Assembly (NCBI GenBank): GCA_001829785.1
Contig: MICF01000002.1
Coordinates: forward strand, 1 to 64,000
Length of the DNA: 64,000 bases
DNA from: Sulfurimonas sp. RIFOXYD12_FULL_33_39
Lineage (GTDB): Bacteria; Campylobacterota; Campylobacteria; Campylobacterales; Sulfurimonadaceae
Direction of reading: 5' to 3'
The position numbers and the translations under genes were made by a program. The notes under the pieces are model-generated. The model ran no database searches, had not been told where the DNA came from, and worked only from the letters and a program-made list of their open reading frames with translations. Positions 46,227-55,093 of the stretch are shown here, in pieces (the first letter of the stretch is position 1; every line of letters begins with the position of its first letter).

Positions 46227-46997
46227 TTATATAATCCCGCTTATAAGCCCAAAAGAGATAACAATTAGCAATCCTGAAACAACTAGGCGTATAAACTCTA
46301 TAGAGATTTTCTTTAAGAGTTTATTACCGATAAACGTTCCTAAAAAAGCCGCCGCGGTAGCGACAAATACCATCCACCAATCTATGTCGCCCTCTTGCAA
46401 GAAACTCTCGCCGTATATAATCATCCTAGCACTGTCAACCATTACAGCAAGAACTACGCCCGTAGCTATAAAACTCTCTTTACTAAGCCCGGCTTTTAGT
46501 AAAAACATACTTCTAAAAGCTCCTTGATTTCCAGACAATCCGCCGAAAAAACCGCTTAAAACACCGCCTATAGGAAGATACTTTTTATCTAACGCGATAT
46601 CGGCAAAAAAAGGGAGCGACTCAAGGAGTACGAAAAAGAGTATCAAAACGCCTATAACAAATTTGATTGGAGTAACAACAAAACTTTTATCAAATAGTTT
46701 ATACTCATAAAGTATCTCTATCCCTGATAAGAATCCCAATAAATAAGCACCCATAAAAGCAAAAATTACGGCAGGCAGACCAAAATATAATAAAACTTTA
46801 GTATCTGCATTTTTTGCTACTAAAAAAAACTTTAATATATTGTTGGCAAAATGAACAACCGCGGTAATAGCTATGGCAACGGCAGGCGGGAAAAAGATAG
46901 CAACTACAGGCATAAGAAGGGTGCCAAGCCCAAAACCGCTAAAAAAAGTAAGAAGTGCAGCAATAAATGATGCAAAAGCAATAATAAACAGTTCCAC
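46227..46997 (-). CDS. TSUP family (TauE/SafE) membrane permease
   Basis: A 256-residue membrane protein with about eight helices arranged as two repeats: ALLTFFSGFGLGTLLMPVVAIFF in the first half and GVLSGFFGGLSGNQGAFRSMFLLKAGLS in the second, the characteristic TSUP glycine-rich repeat. Family members export sulfite, sulfoacetate or other anions, or take up thiosulfate. The substrate here is unknown, though a sulfur anion fits a sulfur-oxidising host. The start is a GTG (46997) with AAGGG upstream. It lies 7 bases before batA2. Confidence 0.88.
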   Translation of the reverse strand: MELFIIAFASFIAALLTFFSGFGLGTLLMPVVAIFFPPAVAIAITAVVHFANNILKFFLVAKNADTKVLLYFGLPAVIFAFMGAYLLGFLSGIEILYEYKLFDKSFVVTPIKFVIGVLILFFVLLESLPFFADIALDKKYLPIGGVLSGFFGGLSGNQGAFRSMFLLKAGLSKESFIATGVVLAVMVDSARMIIYGESFLQEGDIDWWMVFVATAAAFLGTFIGNKLLKKISIEFIRLVVSGLLIVISFGLISGII

Positions 46998-47083
46998 TTA
47001 AAACCCTTTTATAATAAATTTATCACATTTTAACCTATTAAAGATAAAATTGTCAAAAAAACGGCAGATAAAACAAATGTAAA

Positions 47084-47533
47084 TTACTTAACCGTTATAA
47101 ACCCTACTTTTTGATTTATATGGCAAGCATTGCAAGAGTCTTTAACATAGCTAAATCTCTCTTCTATTTTCGTATCGTTTTGTGACACAAGCATCTTTTT
47201 AAACTCTTCGTACGTGTTATCTAAAAAGTAGATTCGACTGGCTTCTTCTCTCGCAGGTCTTCTTACGTAACCGTTTTGCATGGCTGTTTTTATCTTTTGC
47301 CAATGATAAAGTGCCAGCTCATAGTTTTTTTCATCAACGGCTTTTTTGACACTCTCGTATCTATATCCGACTTCCATCATCGCCGTATCAAATCCTCTAA
47401 ATTGCTTCTGCACCGCCTCGAACCTGCCATTAGCTGAATCAATATCCATAAGCCAGTTAGATTTTGTCGAATAACCATTATCCGACGCAAAAAGAACGGC
47501 GGCAGTCATGATTAACATGTTAAAAAACTTCAT
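47084..47533 (-). CDS. Periplasmic monoheme c-type protein
   Basis: A 149-residue secreted protein with a signal peptide (MKFFNMLIMTAAVLFAS) and a single heme-binding CNACH at about 134-138, followed by INQKVGF. The body is alpha-helical (VGYRYESVKKAVDEKNYELALYHWQKIKTAMQNG), which resembles the four-helix cytochrome c' layout with the heme site near the C-terminus. No distal features can be read. GGGGAGA before the ATG is a strong ribosome site. The nearest gene downstream is the TSUP permease. Confidence 0.83.
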   Translation of the reverse strand: MKFFNMLIMTAAVLFASDNGYSTKSNWLMDIDSANGRFEAVQKQFRGFDTAMMEVGYRYESVKKAVDEKNYELALYHWQKIKTAMQNGYVRRPAREEASRIYFLDNTYEEFKKMLVSQNDTKIEERFSYVKDSCNACHINQKVGFITVK

Positions 47534-47605
47534 ATATTTTCTCCCCAGAATTAAACTTTTTATGATACCTTTTTAGTATAAAATATATCTAAATTTTATC
47601 AGCTA

Positions 47606-47632
47606 AAATCTCTCATATATTTTGTGAGATTT
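47606..47632 (-). terminator. Possible terminator after the two-component remnant
   Basis: Arms AAATCTC (47606-47612) and GAGATTT (47626-47632) pair over 7 bases, extendable past one mismatch, with a 13-base loop. On the minus strand the stem is followed by TTTTAGC. It lies 17 bases beyond the stop of the remnant at 47650. Confidence 0.45.
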
Positions 47633-47649
47633 CATATTTTTAAAATGAA

Positions 47650-47919
47650 TTATTTATGAAAAATTACGCTAAATATACTCCCCACACTCTCAATACTTTT
47701 AGCGGATATCTTTTTGCTTTTTATACTTTTGCACACTTCATACCCGTTGCTACCCTCTATCATTATATCCAAGATGATGACATCATACCCGTTAAATTCT
47801 ACAAGATAGAGCGCTTCGTCGCCGTTATCGGTTATGTCAACTGTAAAATATTCCTCTTCTAAGCCTTTTTTTAAAAAAGAGGCTATTTTTTTATCGTCTT
47901 CTACTATCAAAATTTTCAT
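47650..47919 (-). pseudogene. Remnant of a two-component system: receiver N-terminus fused to a kinase C-terminal end
   Basis: The 89-codon frame begins as a normal OmpR-type receiver (MKILIVEDDKKIASFLKKGL, acceptor Asp52 in VIILDIMIEGSNGYEV). It stops being a receiver near residue 70, before the conserved Thr/Ser and Lys and the DNA-binding domain. The last ~19 residues (ISAKSIESVGSIFSVIFHK) read like the very end of a histidine kinase, which typically finishes 'G-x-I-x-V-x-S-x-x-G-x-GS-x-F-x-V'. An in-frame deletion that joined the regulator to the end of its kinase explains this best. The product, if made, should not signal normally. Confidence 0.7.
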
Positions 47920-48012
47920 CTAAGAATTAAACCTTTTATTTTTAGCTGTTCAATGATACATTCAACATATGAATAGAATGTGAATAAATTTCAAAATTTA
48001 GCAGTTTTTTTC

Positions 48013-48041
48013 TTGACATATATATTCTATTTGTCTATAAT
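48013..48041 (+). promoter_or_regulatory. Perfect consensus sigma-70 promoter for tRNA-Lys and tRNA-Glu
   Basis: TTGACA (48013-48018) and TATAAT (48036-48041) are separated by exactly 17 bases, an exact match to consensus, with a T-rich run just upstream and CGCG just downstream. The first tRNA starts 36 bases after the -10. This is by far the strongest promoter seen in the window. Confidence 0.88.
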
Positions 48042-48077
48042 TCGCGTCCACAAACAGTAGGTTTGAGGTCTAAACAT

Positions 48078-48153
48078 GTCTTGTTAGCTCAGCTGGTAGA
48101 GCATCTCACTTTTAATGAGGTGGCCGATGGTTCGAATCCATCACAGGACACCA
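48078..48153 (+). tRNA. tRNA-Lys (anticodon TTT)
   Basis: A complete cloverleaf. The acceptor is GTCTTGT with ACAGGAC (one G-T pair), the D arm GCTC/GAGC. The anticodon stem TCTCA/TGAGG has loop CTTTTAA, giving TTT. The T arm is GATGG-TTCGAAT-CCATC, the discriminator A, and CCA is encoded. Confidence 0.97.
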
Positions 48154-48176
48154 TTTATATAAAAACGCTATAGAGT

Positions 48177-48251
48177 GGCCCCGTCGTCTAGCGGTCAGGA
48201 TCCATGGTTTTCATCCATGTTACAGGAGTTCGATTCTCCTCGGGGTCACCA
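48177..48251 (+). tRNA. tRNA-Glu (anticodon TTC)
   Basis: Acceptor GGCCCCG pairs with CGGGGTC (one G-T pair). The anticodon stem CATGG/CCATG has loop TTTTCAT, giving TTC. The T arm is AGGAG-TTCGATT-CTCCT, and A plus CCA are encoded. It follows tRNA-Lys by 23 bases and shares its promoter. The two tRNAs, with tRNA-Gln, are the substrates of MnmA. Confidence 0.97.
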
Positions 48252-48305
48252 CTTACTCTCTCTTTAATATTTACCGAGCCAAGACGTCAAAACAATCTAA
48301 AAACA

Positions 48306-51017
48306 CTATATATCAACCACCGTATTTCTACCTTTATTTTTTGCCATATAAAGTGCATCATCAACTCGTTTTATAAAACTCTCTGCGCTCTCTTTATCTT
48401 TATAAAAAGTGACTCCAAAACTACATGTAACGCTGCCTACTTTGTCAAACATCGTTGCTTCAATAGCCTCTCTTAGTTTTTCAGCCAAAGTAGCAGCACT
48501 TAAAGAGTCTGTTTCAGGAGATAAAATAAGAAACTCCTCTCCGCCCCATCTTACAAATATATCGGAGTGTCTAATATTCTCTTTTACAATATTTACTATC
48601 TCTTTTAAAACATAATCTCCGGTATCGTGTCCATAAGTGTCATTAACTTTTTTAAAGTAGTCAATATCAAACATTATAAGGGTAAGAGGGCTTTCATATC
48701 TTAGTACACGGTTAAGCTCAAGGTTAAATATCTCTTCAAATTTATGTCTGTTATAAATACCTGTCAATTTATCGGTAGTTGCCAGTTTTTCAAGATTTTT
48801 CTCCATCTCGATTCTTTGCGTAATATCTTTTCCGGTTGATATAAATGCAGTTATCTCGTCATCATCATTTTTAATAGAGGAGATAGTAGTCTCCTCATAG
48901 TAGAGTTCTGCATTTTTCTTTCTGTTTATAAAAAGTCCTCGAAATGAATTTCCCGACACAAGAGTGTCCCATACTTCTTTATAAAAATCTTTATCGTGTC
49001 TGCCAGATTTTAAAATAGAAGCATTTTGACCTATACTCTCTTCGCGGCTATAGCCCGTGTGTCTCACAAAAGCATCATTCACAAAGGTAATCTCTCCTCT
49101 TACATCCGTAATTATGATTATGTCGTCTATCTCCTCTATGGCTTTTGAGAGTTTTTTAATCTCATCTATCGCTTTTTTAGACTCCGTGATATCCGTACAT
49201 ATTCCTGAAATTATATCTCCCTCAAGATGTGCGCTCACTTGCACGTTTTTCTCTTGCGACTCTCTTGTTAATAAAACAAGTTCTATTTTTTCAACTTTTT
49301 TGTGTTTGACCAACTCATTTACGAAATAGTCTCTTTGAGAAGATTCTTTATATGCATGTATAATATTTTTATCTTTAATCTCTTCTTGTGACACATAACC
49401 CATTATCTTTAAAATTGCATCATTTACATAGACTATATCGCCTGAAATTTTTGTGTTAAATATTCCGATTTGCGAATTTTCAACCAAATTTCTATACTGC
49501 TTTTCGGATATTTCAATATTTTTATACATAGCTTTTATTTTGCTGATATCACGGGCTATGCTTATAATATAACTTTTATTATCCTCTTTAAACGTTCTAC
49601 AGTTTACCTCTAAAGGAATAACACGCCCATCTTTTGTTTTATGTGAAACTTCAAAAATAACTTTGCCTTTTTCCGTTAACTCTTTTTGAATTTTCTTTAT
49701 ATTCTCTTTATATACCTCATTACCTGTTTTTTCATCATGATAATCAAGGTCTTGAACCTTCATACTTAAAAGTTCCTCTTTTGTATATCCTCTATCGATG
49801 CAAGCCGCTTCATTAACATACACAAAGCTTCCGTCTAAGTTATGGACAAAGATAGAGTCTGTTACCGCATTGAGAAGTTTTGACTGAAGTTCGAGTTCTC
49901 TGTTTCTTTTATACCTCTCGGTAATATCCTGCACAGTTGCAAGTATTTTTGTAGGATTATTCTCCTCATCAAACTCAACTCTTGCCTTTTCATAAACAAC
50001 TTTTTGTTCACCGTTTGGTAAAATCACTCTGTAATATATTGAGTGATGTTCTTTTGTTGTTAATGTTTTTTTAACAGAATCATTTACCAAAGAGCGGTCA
50101 TCTTCATAAATGCAATTTAAAAAAGAGTCATAAGTGGACAACAACTCTTTTTTATCTTGTCCAAAAATTTCATACATCTCATCCGAGCAAATAAGTTTGT
50201 TTTTGAGTGTATCAAATTCCCAATTTCCGATACGAGTCAATTTTTGAGCCTCTTTAAAAAGCTCATTTGTTTTTGACAGCTCTTTAGTCCTTTGTGCTAC
50301 CTTCTCTTCTAACGTTTTGTTTAAAAGTGCTATCTCATTATATTTTTTTTCAAACAGCTGGTATATAAAGAAATGCTCTTCTATGAGGAAATCCACCGGA
50401 GAAAAATCTTGAGTTCTAATCTGTTTATTTAACTTGATAATAGGATAGACATTTAAAAAATATAAAAAGAGGAGAAAAACAACTATTATAAGAACAAAAT
50501 ATAGTACAAAAGTAGCGACTAAGTTTTGAACCTCTTTTTCAGAAGACTTAAGATACTCATCATTTAAATCAATTATTAAATTATATTTTATCTCCATATC
50601 TTTATTGAAGTAACTAAAATCACGGTAAAAAATAATATCCTCATGTAAAGAGTCATTATCTATCCTATCAATATGCAGTCCATTTTTATAGATTGTATTT
50701 ATCATTTTTGCATCGGTTGAAACTACTATTTTATCTTCTAACGCTATAGATAACGTCTGATATTCCTTATGTGTATGAAGACTTTTATTGAGCAAATTTA
50801 GTGAGCTCTGCATTCCTTCTCGTTCAATAAACTTAGATACTAGATATCCAAGCTCTAAAATATCCCCTTTAATCTGTGATATATGCTCTTTTTTAAAAGA
50901 AGTTTTAGCAACACTATATGTGTATAAAAATGTACCTGAAATTATGACAATGAGGAAAAGAGTAAGTGCAAAATTCACTTTTTTTAAAGAAAAAGTACTG
51001 TTTAATTTAATTGACAT
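48306..51017 (-). CDS. Membrane PAS-GGDEF diguanylate cyclase
   Basis: A 903-residue sensor cyclase. Helix 1 (about 15-35), a periplasmic sensor of some 130 residues and helix 2 (about 165-190) are followed by a coiled coil. Four PAS/PAC units come next (for example FGQDKKELLSTYDSFLNC, VHNLDGSFVYVNEAACIDRGYTKEEL, ITDVRGEITFVNDAFVRHTGYSREES). The GGDEF domain has GGEEF at 825-829 and an RHSD inhibitory site at 816-819. It should make cyclic di-GMP with product feedback. No EAL domain is present. AAGGAAG precedes the ATG. The sensed signal is unknown. Confidence 0.94.
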   Translation of the reverse strand: MSIKLNSTFSLKKVNFALTLFLIVIISGTFLYTYSVAKTSFKKEHISQIKGDILELGYLVSKFIEREGMQSSLNLLNKSLHTHKEYQTLSIALEDKIVVSTDAKMINTIYKNGLHIDRIDNDSLHEDIIFYRDFSYFNKDMEIKYNLIIDLNDEYLKSSEKEVQNLVATFVLYFVLIIVVFLLFLYFLNVYPIIKLNKQIRTQDFSPVDFLIEEHFFIYQLFEKKYNEIALLNKTLEEKVAQRTKELSKTNELFKEAQKLTRIGNWEFDTLKNKLICSDEMYEIFGQDKKELLSTYDSFLNCIYEDDRSLVNDSVKKTLTTKEHHSIYYRVILPNGEQKVVYEKARVEFDEENNPTKILATVQDITERYKRNRELELQSKLLNAVTDSIFVHNLDGSFVYVNEAACIDRGYTKEELLSMKVQDLDYHDEKTGNEVYKENIKKIQKELTEKGKVIFEVSHKTKDGRVIPLEVNCRTFKEDNKSYIISIARDISKIKAMYKNIEISEKQYRNLVENSQIGIFNTKISGDIVYVNDAILKIMGYVSQEEIKDKNIIHAYKESSQRDYFVNELVKHKKVEKIELVLLTRESQEKNVQVSAHLEGDIISGICTDITESKKAIDEIKKLSKAIEEIDDIIIITDVRGEITFVNDAFVRHTGYSREESIGQNASILKSGRHDKDFYKEVWDTLVSGNSFRGLFINRKKNAELYYEETTISSIKNDDDEITAFISTGKDITQRIEMEKNLEKLATTDKLTGIYNRHKFEEIFNLELNRVLRYESPLTLIMFDIDYFKKVNDTYGHDTGDYVLKEIVNIVKENIRHSDIFVRWGGEEFLILSPETDSLSAATLAEKLREAIEATMFDKVGSVTCSFGVTFYKDKESAESFIKRVDDALYMAKNKGRNTVVDI

Positions 51018-51118
51018 TTTTTCTTCCTTATATGTTAAATTTAATTAATGTTATTTATTGAGTATAACACGAAGAAATTAAAAGACATTTGACTAACATC
51101 AATTTCATTATGTTTTTG

Positions 51119-51853
51119 CTAATTTAAATCATACTCTATTGCAGTGCTTAAAGTAACCTCTTCTTTTGGCTTTGGAAATTTTCCGCTAAGCCCCTCTATA
51201 GTTTTTATTGCCGCACGGCTTAAAATATCACTGCTTGACTCTTCTATGTTTATATTAATAGCTTGTGCATTTGTTTTTAGAGTAAACTTTATCTTTACAA
51301 AACCGGTAATATTTCTTTTTCTAGCACTCATAGGGTAATAGAGATTCTCTTTAAGCAACTGTGATATTTTTTGCATATTTACTTTTATATATTCATCCGA
51401 TTGGGTCTTTTTATCAACTGCTAAATCTTTCGTTTGCGACTCAGATAGAGTGTTTTGAGGAGTTTTCTCATTTGTTGATATCTCTTTTAGCAAAGGAGAT
51501 GATACTAGCGTTTCTTTGATAATTTCTTGATACTCTTCAGGTTCTGATTTCTTAGTTTGCTCTATTTTTTTCTCTTGGATAGGTTTGAAAGCAGGCTTTA
51601 CTATCTCTCTTTTTTTAGGTTTTTGGATTGGTTTTTGTTCTGGTGATTGAGGCTTTTTTGGTTCAGGTTCAATAATTTCTTTTGGCTCTTGAACTGTTTT
51701 TTCATTTGCTTCTACACTGCAAAGCTTTAAGCAAATCTTATCCTCTTGTACTTTTTTAACTTCAGAACTGTTTTGCCACATAAACAAAACAAATAAAAGC
51801 AAAGAGGAGTGGATAATAAGCGAAATAATAAACGAACTGCCATGTCTAATCAT
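51119..51853 (-). CDS. TonB-like energy transducer
   Basis: A 244-residue protein with an N-terminal membrane anchor (about 8-25, containing the SLIIHSSLLL histidine typical of TonB). A Pro/Lys/Glu-rich spacer (about 50-110) follows. The C-terminal TonB domain is YYPMSARKRNITGFVKIKFTL with SSSDILSRAAIKTIEG and FPKP. It passes proton-motive force to outer-membrane receptors. No exbB or exbD is adjacent. The 53-base upstream gap has no convincing Fur site. Confidence 0.87.
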   Translation of the reverse strand: MIRHGSSFIISLIIHSSLLLFVLFMWQNSSEVKKVQEDKICLKLCSVEANEKTVQEPKEIIEPEPKKPQSPEQKPIQKPKKREIVKPAFKPIQEKKIEQTKKSEPEEYQEIIKETLVSSPLLKEISTNEKTPQNTLSESQTKDLAVDKKTQSDEYIKVNMQKISQLLKENLYYPMSARKRNITGFVKIKFTLKTNAQAININIEESSSDILSRAAIKTIEGLSGKFPKPKEEVTLSTAIEYDLN

Positions 51854-51906
51854 AAGACAATGTTAGCAAAATAATCGTTATATCGTCGTTAAAATATTCC
51901 TAAATT

Positions 51907-53082
51907 CTAGATTGCTCTTTTAAATTCAGGATATGCTTCTACTCCACACTCATTTATATCCATACCCTCAACCTGACTGTCATCGCTTGCTCTAAATCTT
52001 GAAATTTTATTAATTATATATAAAACTACAAATGAGACGCTAAAGGCAAAAATTCCCACAAGTACAACTCCTTTTAATTGAGCCATAAAAGATATACTAT
52101 CTACAAATATACCGACTGCCAAAGTCCCCCATATTCCGTTAACTAAATGAACAGACAATGCTCCTACAGGGTCATCTAATTTAAATTTATCAAAAATAGG
52201 AACGGCAAAAACTACTAAAGCGCCACCGACTAATCCAATCAAAATTGGTGTGTACATGTCATATAAATCAGGTCCGGCCGTAACTGCGACAAGCCCACCC
52301 AAAGCACCGTTTAATATCATAGTAATATCAAGAAGTTTGTATCTGAAGTACATGATAAAACCGGCGATTATTGCACCGGCAAGTCCGGCAGTATTTGTAT
52401 TCATAATCGTTTTTGCTACTATATCTGCTTTTTCTATACTTGAGATTGAGCCTACACTCCCACCATTAAACCCAAACCATCCTATCCATAGCAAAAGGGC
52501 ACCAAGAACTACGAGAGGAATATTTGAAGCAGGAATTACTTTTATCTTACCGTCTTGATAACGTCCTTTTCTAGGTCCTATAATCATTATTGCCGCTAAA
52601 AGTGCCCATCCGCCGGTTGAGTGAATAACAGTCGAACCTGCCAAATCGTACATGTTAATATCAAACATGGTTCCTGCTATCATATCGGCACCCCAGCTTA
52701 CATTTACTACAAGAGGATATATAACAGCGCCCATAATAACCGTAAAAATAGCTAATGGAATAATACGAACTCTCTCGCTGACGCCGCCACTCATAATATT
52801 TACCGTCTTGCCTACAAATGCCATCTGAAACATAAAAATAGCCCAAATGCTGCTTGAAGTACTATCCCAGCTTCCAAAAGCAAGTTTGTAACCAATAAGT
52901 AAAAAAGCAAGTGAAGCTACTGCATAAATCATAACATTTATCGTAAGAACGGCGGAGACATTTTTTGTCCGAACCAATCCGGCTTCTAACATTGCAAAAC
53001 CGGGTACCATAAAGATGATTAACACCATTGTAAAAAGTGTAAAAAAAGTATCGAGGATGTATTTGAAATCTGCTTCTAACAT
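51907..53082 (-). CDS. amtB: Ammonium transporter (second copy)
   Basis: AmtB/Rh-type ammonium channel of 391 residues and about eleven helices. Seen: VPGFAMLEAGLVRTKNV, the family signature region DLAGSTVIHSTGGWALLAAIMIIGPRKGRY, and WFGFNGGS. The pore histidine pair corresponds to STVIHSTGG and SVHLVNGIWGT. No N-terminal signal sequence precedes the first helix, unlike the copy at 53620. It has its own promoter and operator (53112-53166), separated from glnK by a terminator. Confidence 0.95.
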   Translation of the reverse strand: MLEADFKYILDTFFTLFTMVLIIFMVPGFAMLEAGLVRTKNVSAVLTINVMIYAVASLAFLLIGYKLAFGSWDSTSSSIWAIFMFQMAFVGKTVNIMSGGVSERVRIIPLAIFTVIMGAVIYPLVVNVSWGADMIAGTMFDINMYDLAGSTVIHSTGGWALLAAIMIIGPRKGRYQDGKIKVIPASNIPLVVLGALLLWIGWFGFNGGSVGSISSIEKADIVAKTIMNTNTAGLAGAIIAGFIMYFRYKLLDITMILNGALGGLVAVTAGPDLYDMYTPILIGLVGGALVVFAVPIFDKFKLDDPVGALSVHLVNGIWGTLAVGIFVDSISFMAQLKGVVLVGIFAFSVSFVVLYIINKISRFRASDDSQVEGMDINECGVEAYPEFKRAI

Positions 53083-53111
53083 GTAGATATCCTTTAAAAT
53101 TTGAAGGAAGC

Positions 53112-53117
53112 ATTATA
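53112..53117 (-). promoter_or_regulatory. -10 element of the 53082 amtB
   Basis: TATAAT on the minus strand, 29 bases upstream of the ATG. The bases 17 upstream (around AAACAA) bear no resemblance to a -35, which suggests the promoter needs an activator. The operator at 53143-53166 begins 25 bases further upstream. Confidence 0.65.
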
Positions 53118-53142
53118 TCGTATGAAGAGTCTTATTGTTTTT

Positions 53143-53166
53143 AAAATTGATTAATTTTTAATCAAT
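53143..53166 (-). promoter_or_regulatory. Palindromic operator upstream of the second amtB
   Basis: Contains TTGATTAA-AAA-TTAATCAA (19 bases, perfect dyad, 53147-53165). A 24-base window here matches 22 of 24 bases with the one at 54934-54957 in front of the other amtB. Its centre is about 38 bases above the -10, the same placement to within one base as in the other promoter. A dimeric regulator that controls both transporters is the natural reading; its identity is unknown. Confidence 0.7.
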
Positions 53167-53177
53167 ATGAAGATTTT

Positions 53178-53216
53178 AAAAAATATCTATGCCAAAGAGA
53201 TAAACTCCTTTGGCAT
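53178..53216 (-). terminator. Rho-independent terminator of glnK
   Basis: Perfect 9-base arms ATGCCAAAG/CTTTGGCAT (53189-53197 and 53208-53216) with a 10-base loop start 8 bases after the glnK stop. On the minus strand they are followed by AGATATTTTTT. It would end the amtB-glnK transcript before the second amtB. Confidence 0.72.
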
Positions 53217-53224
53217 TATAATAA

Positions 53225-53578
<354 letters not shown>

Positions 53579-53619
53579 TTAAGTTTAAAATTGTAACCAT
53601 TTTTGTGGTTTTAAGCAAA

Positions 53620-54873
53620 TCATAGATTTAATGCTTTTTCTCCGTGAATTGTCTCATCAAGACCTCTGTTTTCAGACTCATCATCAACTCTGCCTCCGCC
53701 TGTTATTGCAGACGCTATAAAATAAACTATTGCAGTTACAACACCGCTATACACTATTGTTAACCCAATTGCCTGAAATTGACTTACAAGCTGAGAAGCC
53801 ATGTTATAATCCTCTTTTAGTGCATAGGGAGCAATAAACAAAGCCGTCGCTATTGAACCCCAGATACCAACTAATCCGTGTATCCAAAAAGCATCTAGTG
53901 AATCATCAACTTTAAACATATTTTTAAGTTTTGCAACACCCCAAAAACCTAAAATACCGCCGACTAAACCTATTATAATAGCACCTTCAACGCCTGTTGA
54001 ACCTGAAGCAGGAGTAATTGCCACAAGACCTGCAACCGCACCTGAAGCTCCACCTACGATAGTAGCTTTTTTATAAACAAGCCACTCAACTATTATCCAA
54101 CCTATTACTCCAAGTGAAGCCGCCACATTTGTAACTAAAAATGCAGATGCTGCAACACCGTCAGCTGCCAACTCAGACCCGGCATTAAAACCAAACCATC
54201 CAAACCATAACAGTGCAGCACCGAGTGAGACTAAAACAGGTGAAAAAGGTTTAATCGCCGTTTTACCGTAATCTCTTCTGCGTCCTAAAATCATAGCTAC
54301 AACAAAACCTGCCACACCCGCATTTAAGTGAACAACTGTTCCTCCGGCAAAATCCATCTCTCCAAAGTTAAGTGTAGAACCTCCACCCCAAGCCCAGTGA
54401 GTTACAGGTGCATAAACAGCTACTATCCATAAAGCTGCAAAAACCATATATGTGGAGAACTTAACACGCTCTATCATAGAGCCACTCGCAATTGCCACTG
54501 CAATAGCTGCAAAAGTACCTTGAAATGCTACAAAAAGAAGCTCAGGAATACTACCGCTTAAAGTACTTGAAGTAATTCCATTCAGAAGCACTTTCCCGCT
54601 TCCTATAATATCTCCGCTTCCAAAAGCAATTGAATAACCTACTAAAACCCATACCAATGTTCCTACCGCATATGCACCTAAACTCATACCTATTGTATTT
54701 AATACATTCTTGCTACGTGTTAACCCTCCATAAAAGAGTGCAAGACCTGCCGGTGTCATTAACATAACAAATGCAGTAGCAACAAGCATCCAAGCAGTAT
54801 TTCCACTGCTAAGCGAATCCTCGGCAAAGACCAAAGACGGAATTAATAGTAAAGCCAAATGATATTTTCTCAT
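53620..54873 (-). CDS. amtB: Ammonium transporter (first copy)
   Basis: A 417-residue Amt with a cleavable-type N-terminal signal (MRKYHLALLLIPSLVFAED), as in E. coli AmtB, followed by about eleven helices. Signature region: DFAGGTVVHLNAGVAGFVVAMILGRRRDYG. Seen also WFGFNAGSELAADG and the second pore histidine in FWIHGLVGIWGS. The C-terminal tail (NRGLDETIHGEKALNL) is the PII-contacting type. It is first in the amtB-glnK transcript and clearly diverged from the copy at 51907. Confidence 0.96.
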   Translation of the reverse strand: MRKYHLALLLIPSLVFAEDSLSSGNTAWMLVATAFVMLMTPAGLALFYGGLTRSKNVLNTIGMSLGAYAVGTLVWVLVGYSIAFGSGDIIGSGKVLLNGITSSTLSGSIPELLFVAFQGTFAAIAVAIASGSMIERVKFSTYMVFAALWIVAVYAPVTHWAWGGGSTLNFGEMDFAGGTVVHLNAGVAGFVVAMILGRRRDYGKTAIKPFSPVLVSLGAALLWFGWFGFNAGSELAADGVAASAFLVTNVAASLGVIGWIIVEWLVYKKATIVGGASGAVAGLVAITPASGSTGVEGAIIIGLVGGILGFWGVAKLKNMFKVDDSLDAFWIHGLVGIWGSIATALFIAPYALKEDYNMASQLVSQFQAIGLTIVYSGVVTAIVYFIASAITGGGRVDDESENRGLDETIHGEKALNL

Positions 54874-54901
54874 TTTTTATCCTTTTAGTTTATCTGCTCA
54901 A

Positions 54902-54907
54902 ATTATA
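54902..54907 (-). promoter_or_regulatory. -10 element of the 54873 amtB
   Basis: TATAAT (GCTAGTATAATTTG) on the minus strand, 28 bases before the ATG. The position 17 bases upstream reads CCTATC, no match to a -35, again suggesting activator dependence. The gyrA promoter must also lie in this 220-base divergent gap, but no clear hexamers for it stand out. Confidence 0.65.
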
Positions 54908-54933
54908 CTAGCAAAATATTTTACGATAGGCAA

Positions 54934-54957
54934 AAAACTGATTAATTATTAATCAAT
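54934..54957 (-). promoter_or_regulatory. Palindromic operator upstream of the first amtB
   Basis: Contains TGATTAA-N3-TTAATCA (54939-54955), a perfect dyad. With its flanks it matches the 53143-53166 element at 22 of 24 positions. The centre lies about 38-39 bases above the -10. The repeat in front of two separate transporter genes makes chance unlikely. Confidence 0.7.
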
Positions 54958-55093
54958 AACTTCACTTTATAAAACAACGTCTCGGCAATTCACAAATAAA
55001 ATATTTTCCCTCTATTTTAATATATTTTCCATAAAGCTTAAGGGACATTCAGATATCATAAAAAGATTTTAATTTTTAAACTAGGTGTTTTAT

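Noticed and set aside
47940..48000. Short inverted repeats (ACATTC ... GAATGT) upstream of the tRNA promoter.
   Set aside because: Six-base arms in AT-rich sequence are expected by chance; no second copy was seen.
51854..51906. Possible Fur box upstream of tonB (AT-rich, ATAACGATTATTTT).
   Set aside because: The match to a Fur dyad is poor and any AT-rich gap here gives similar hits.
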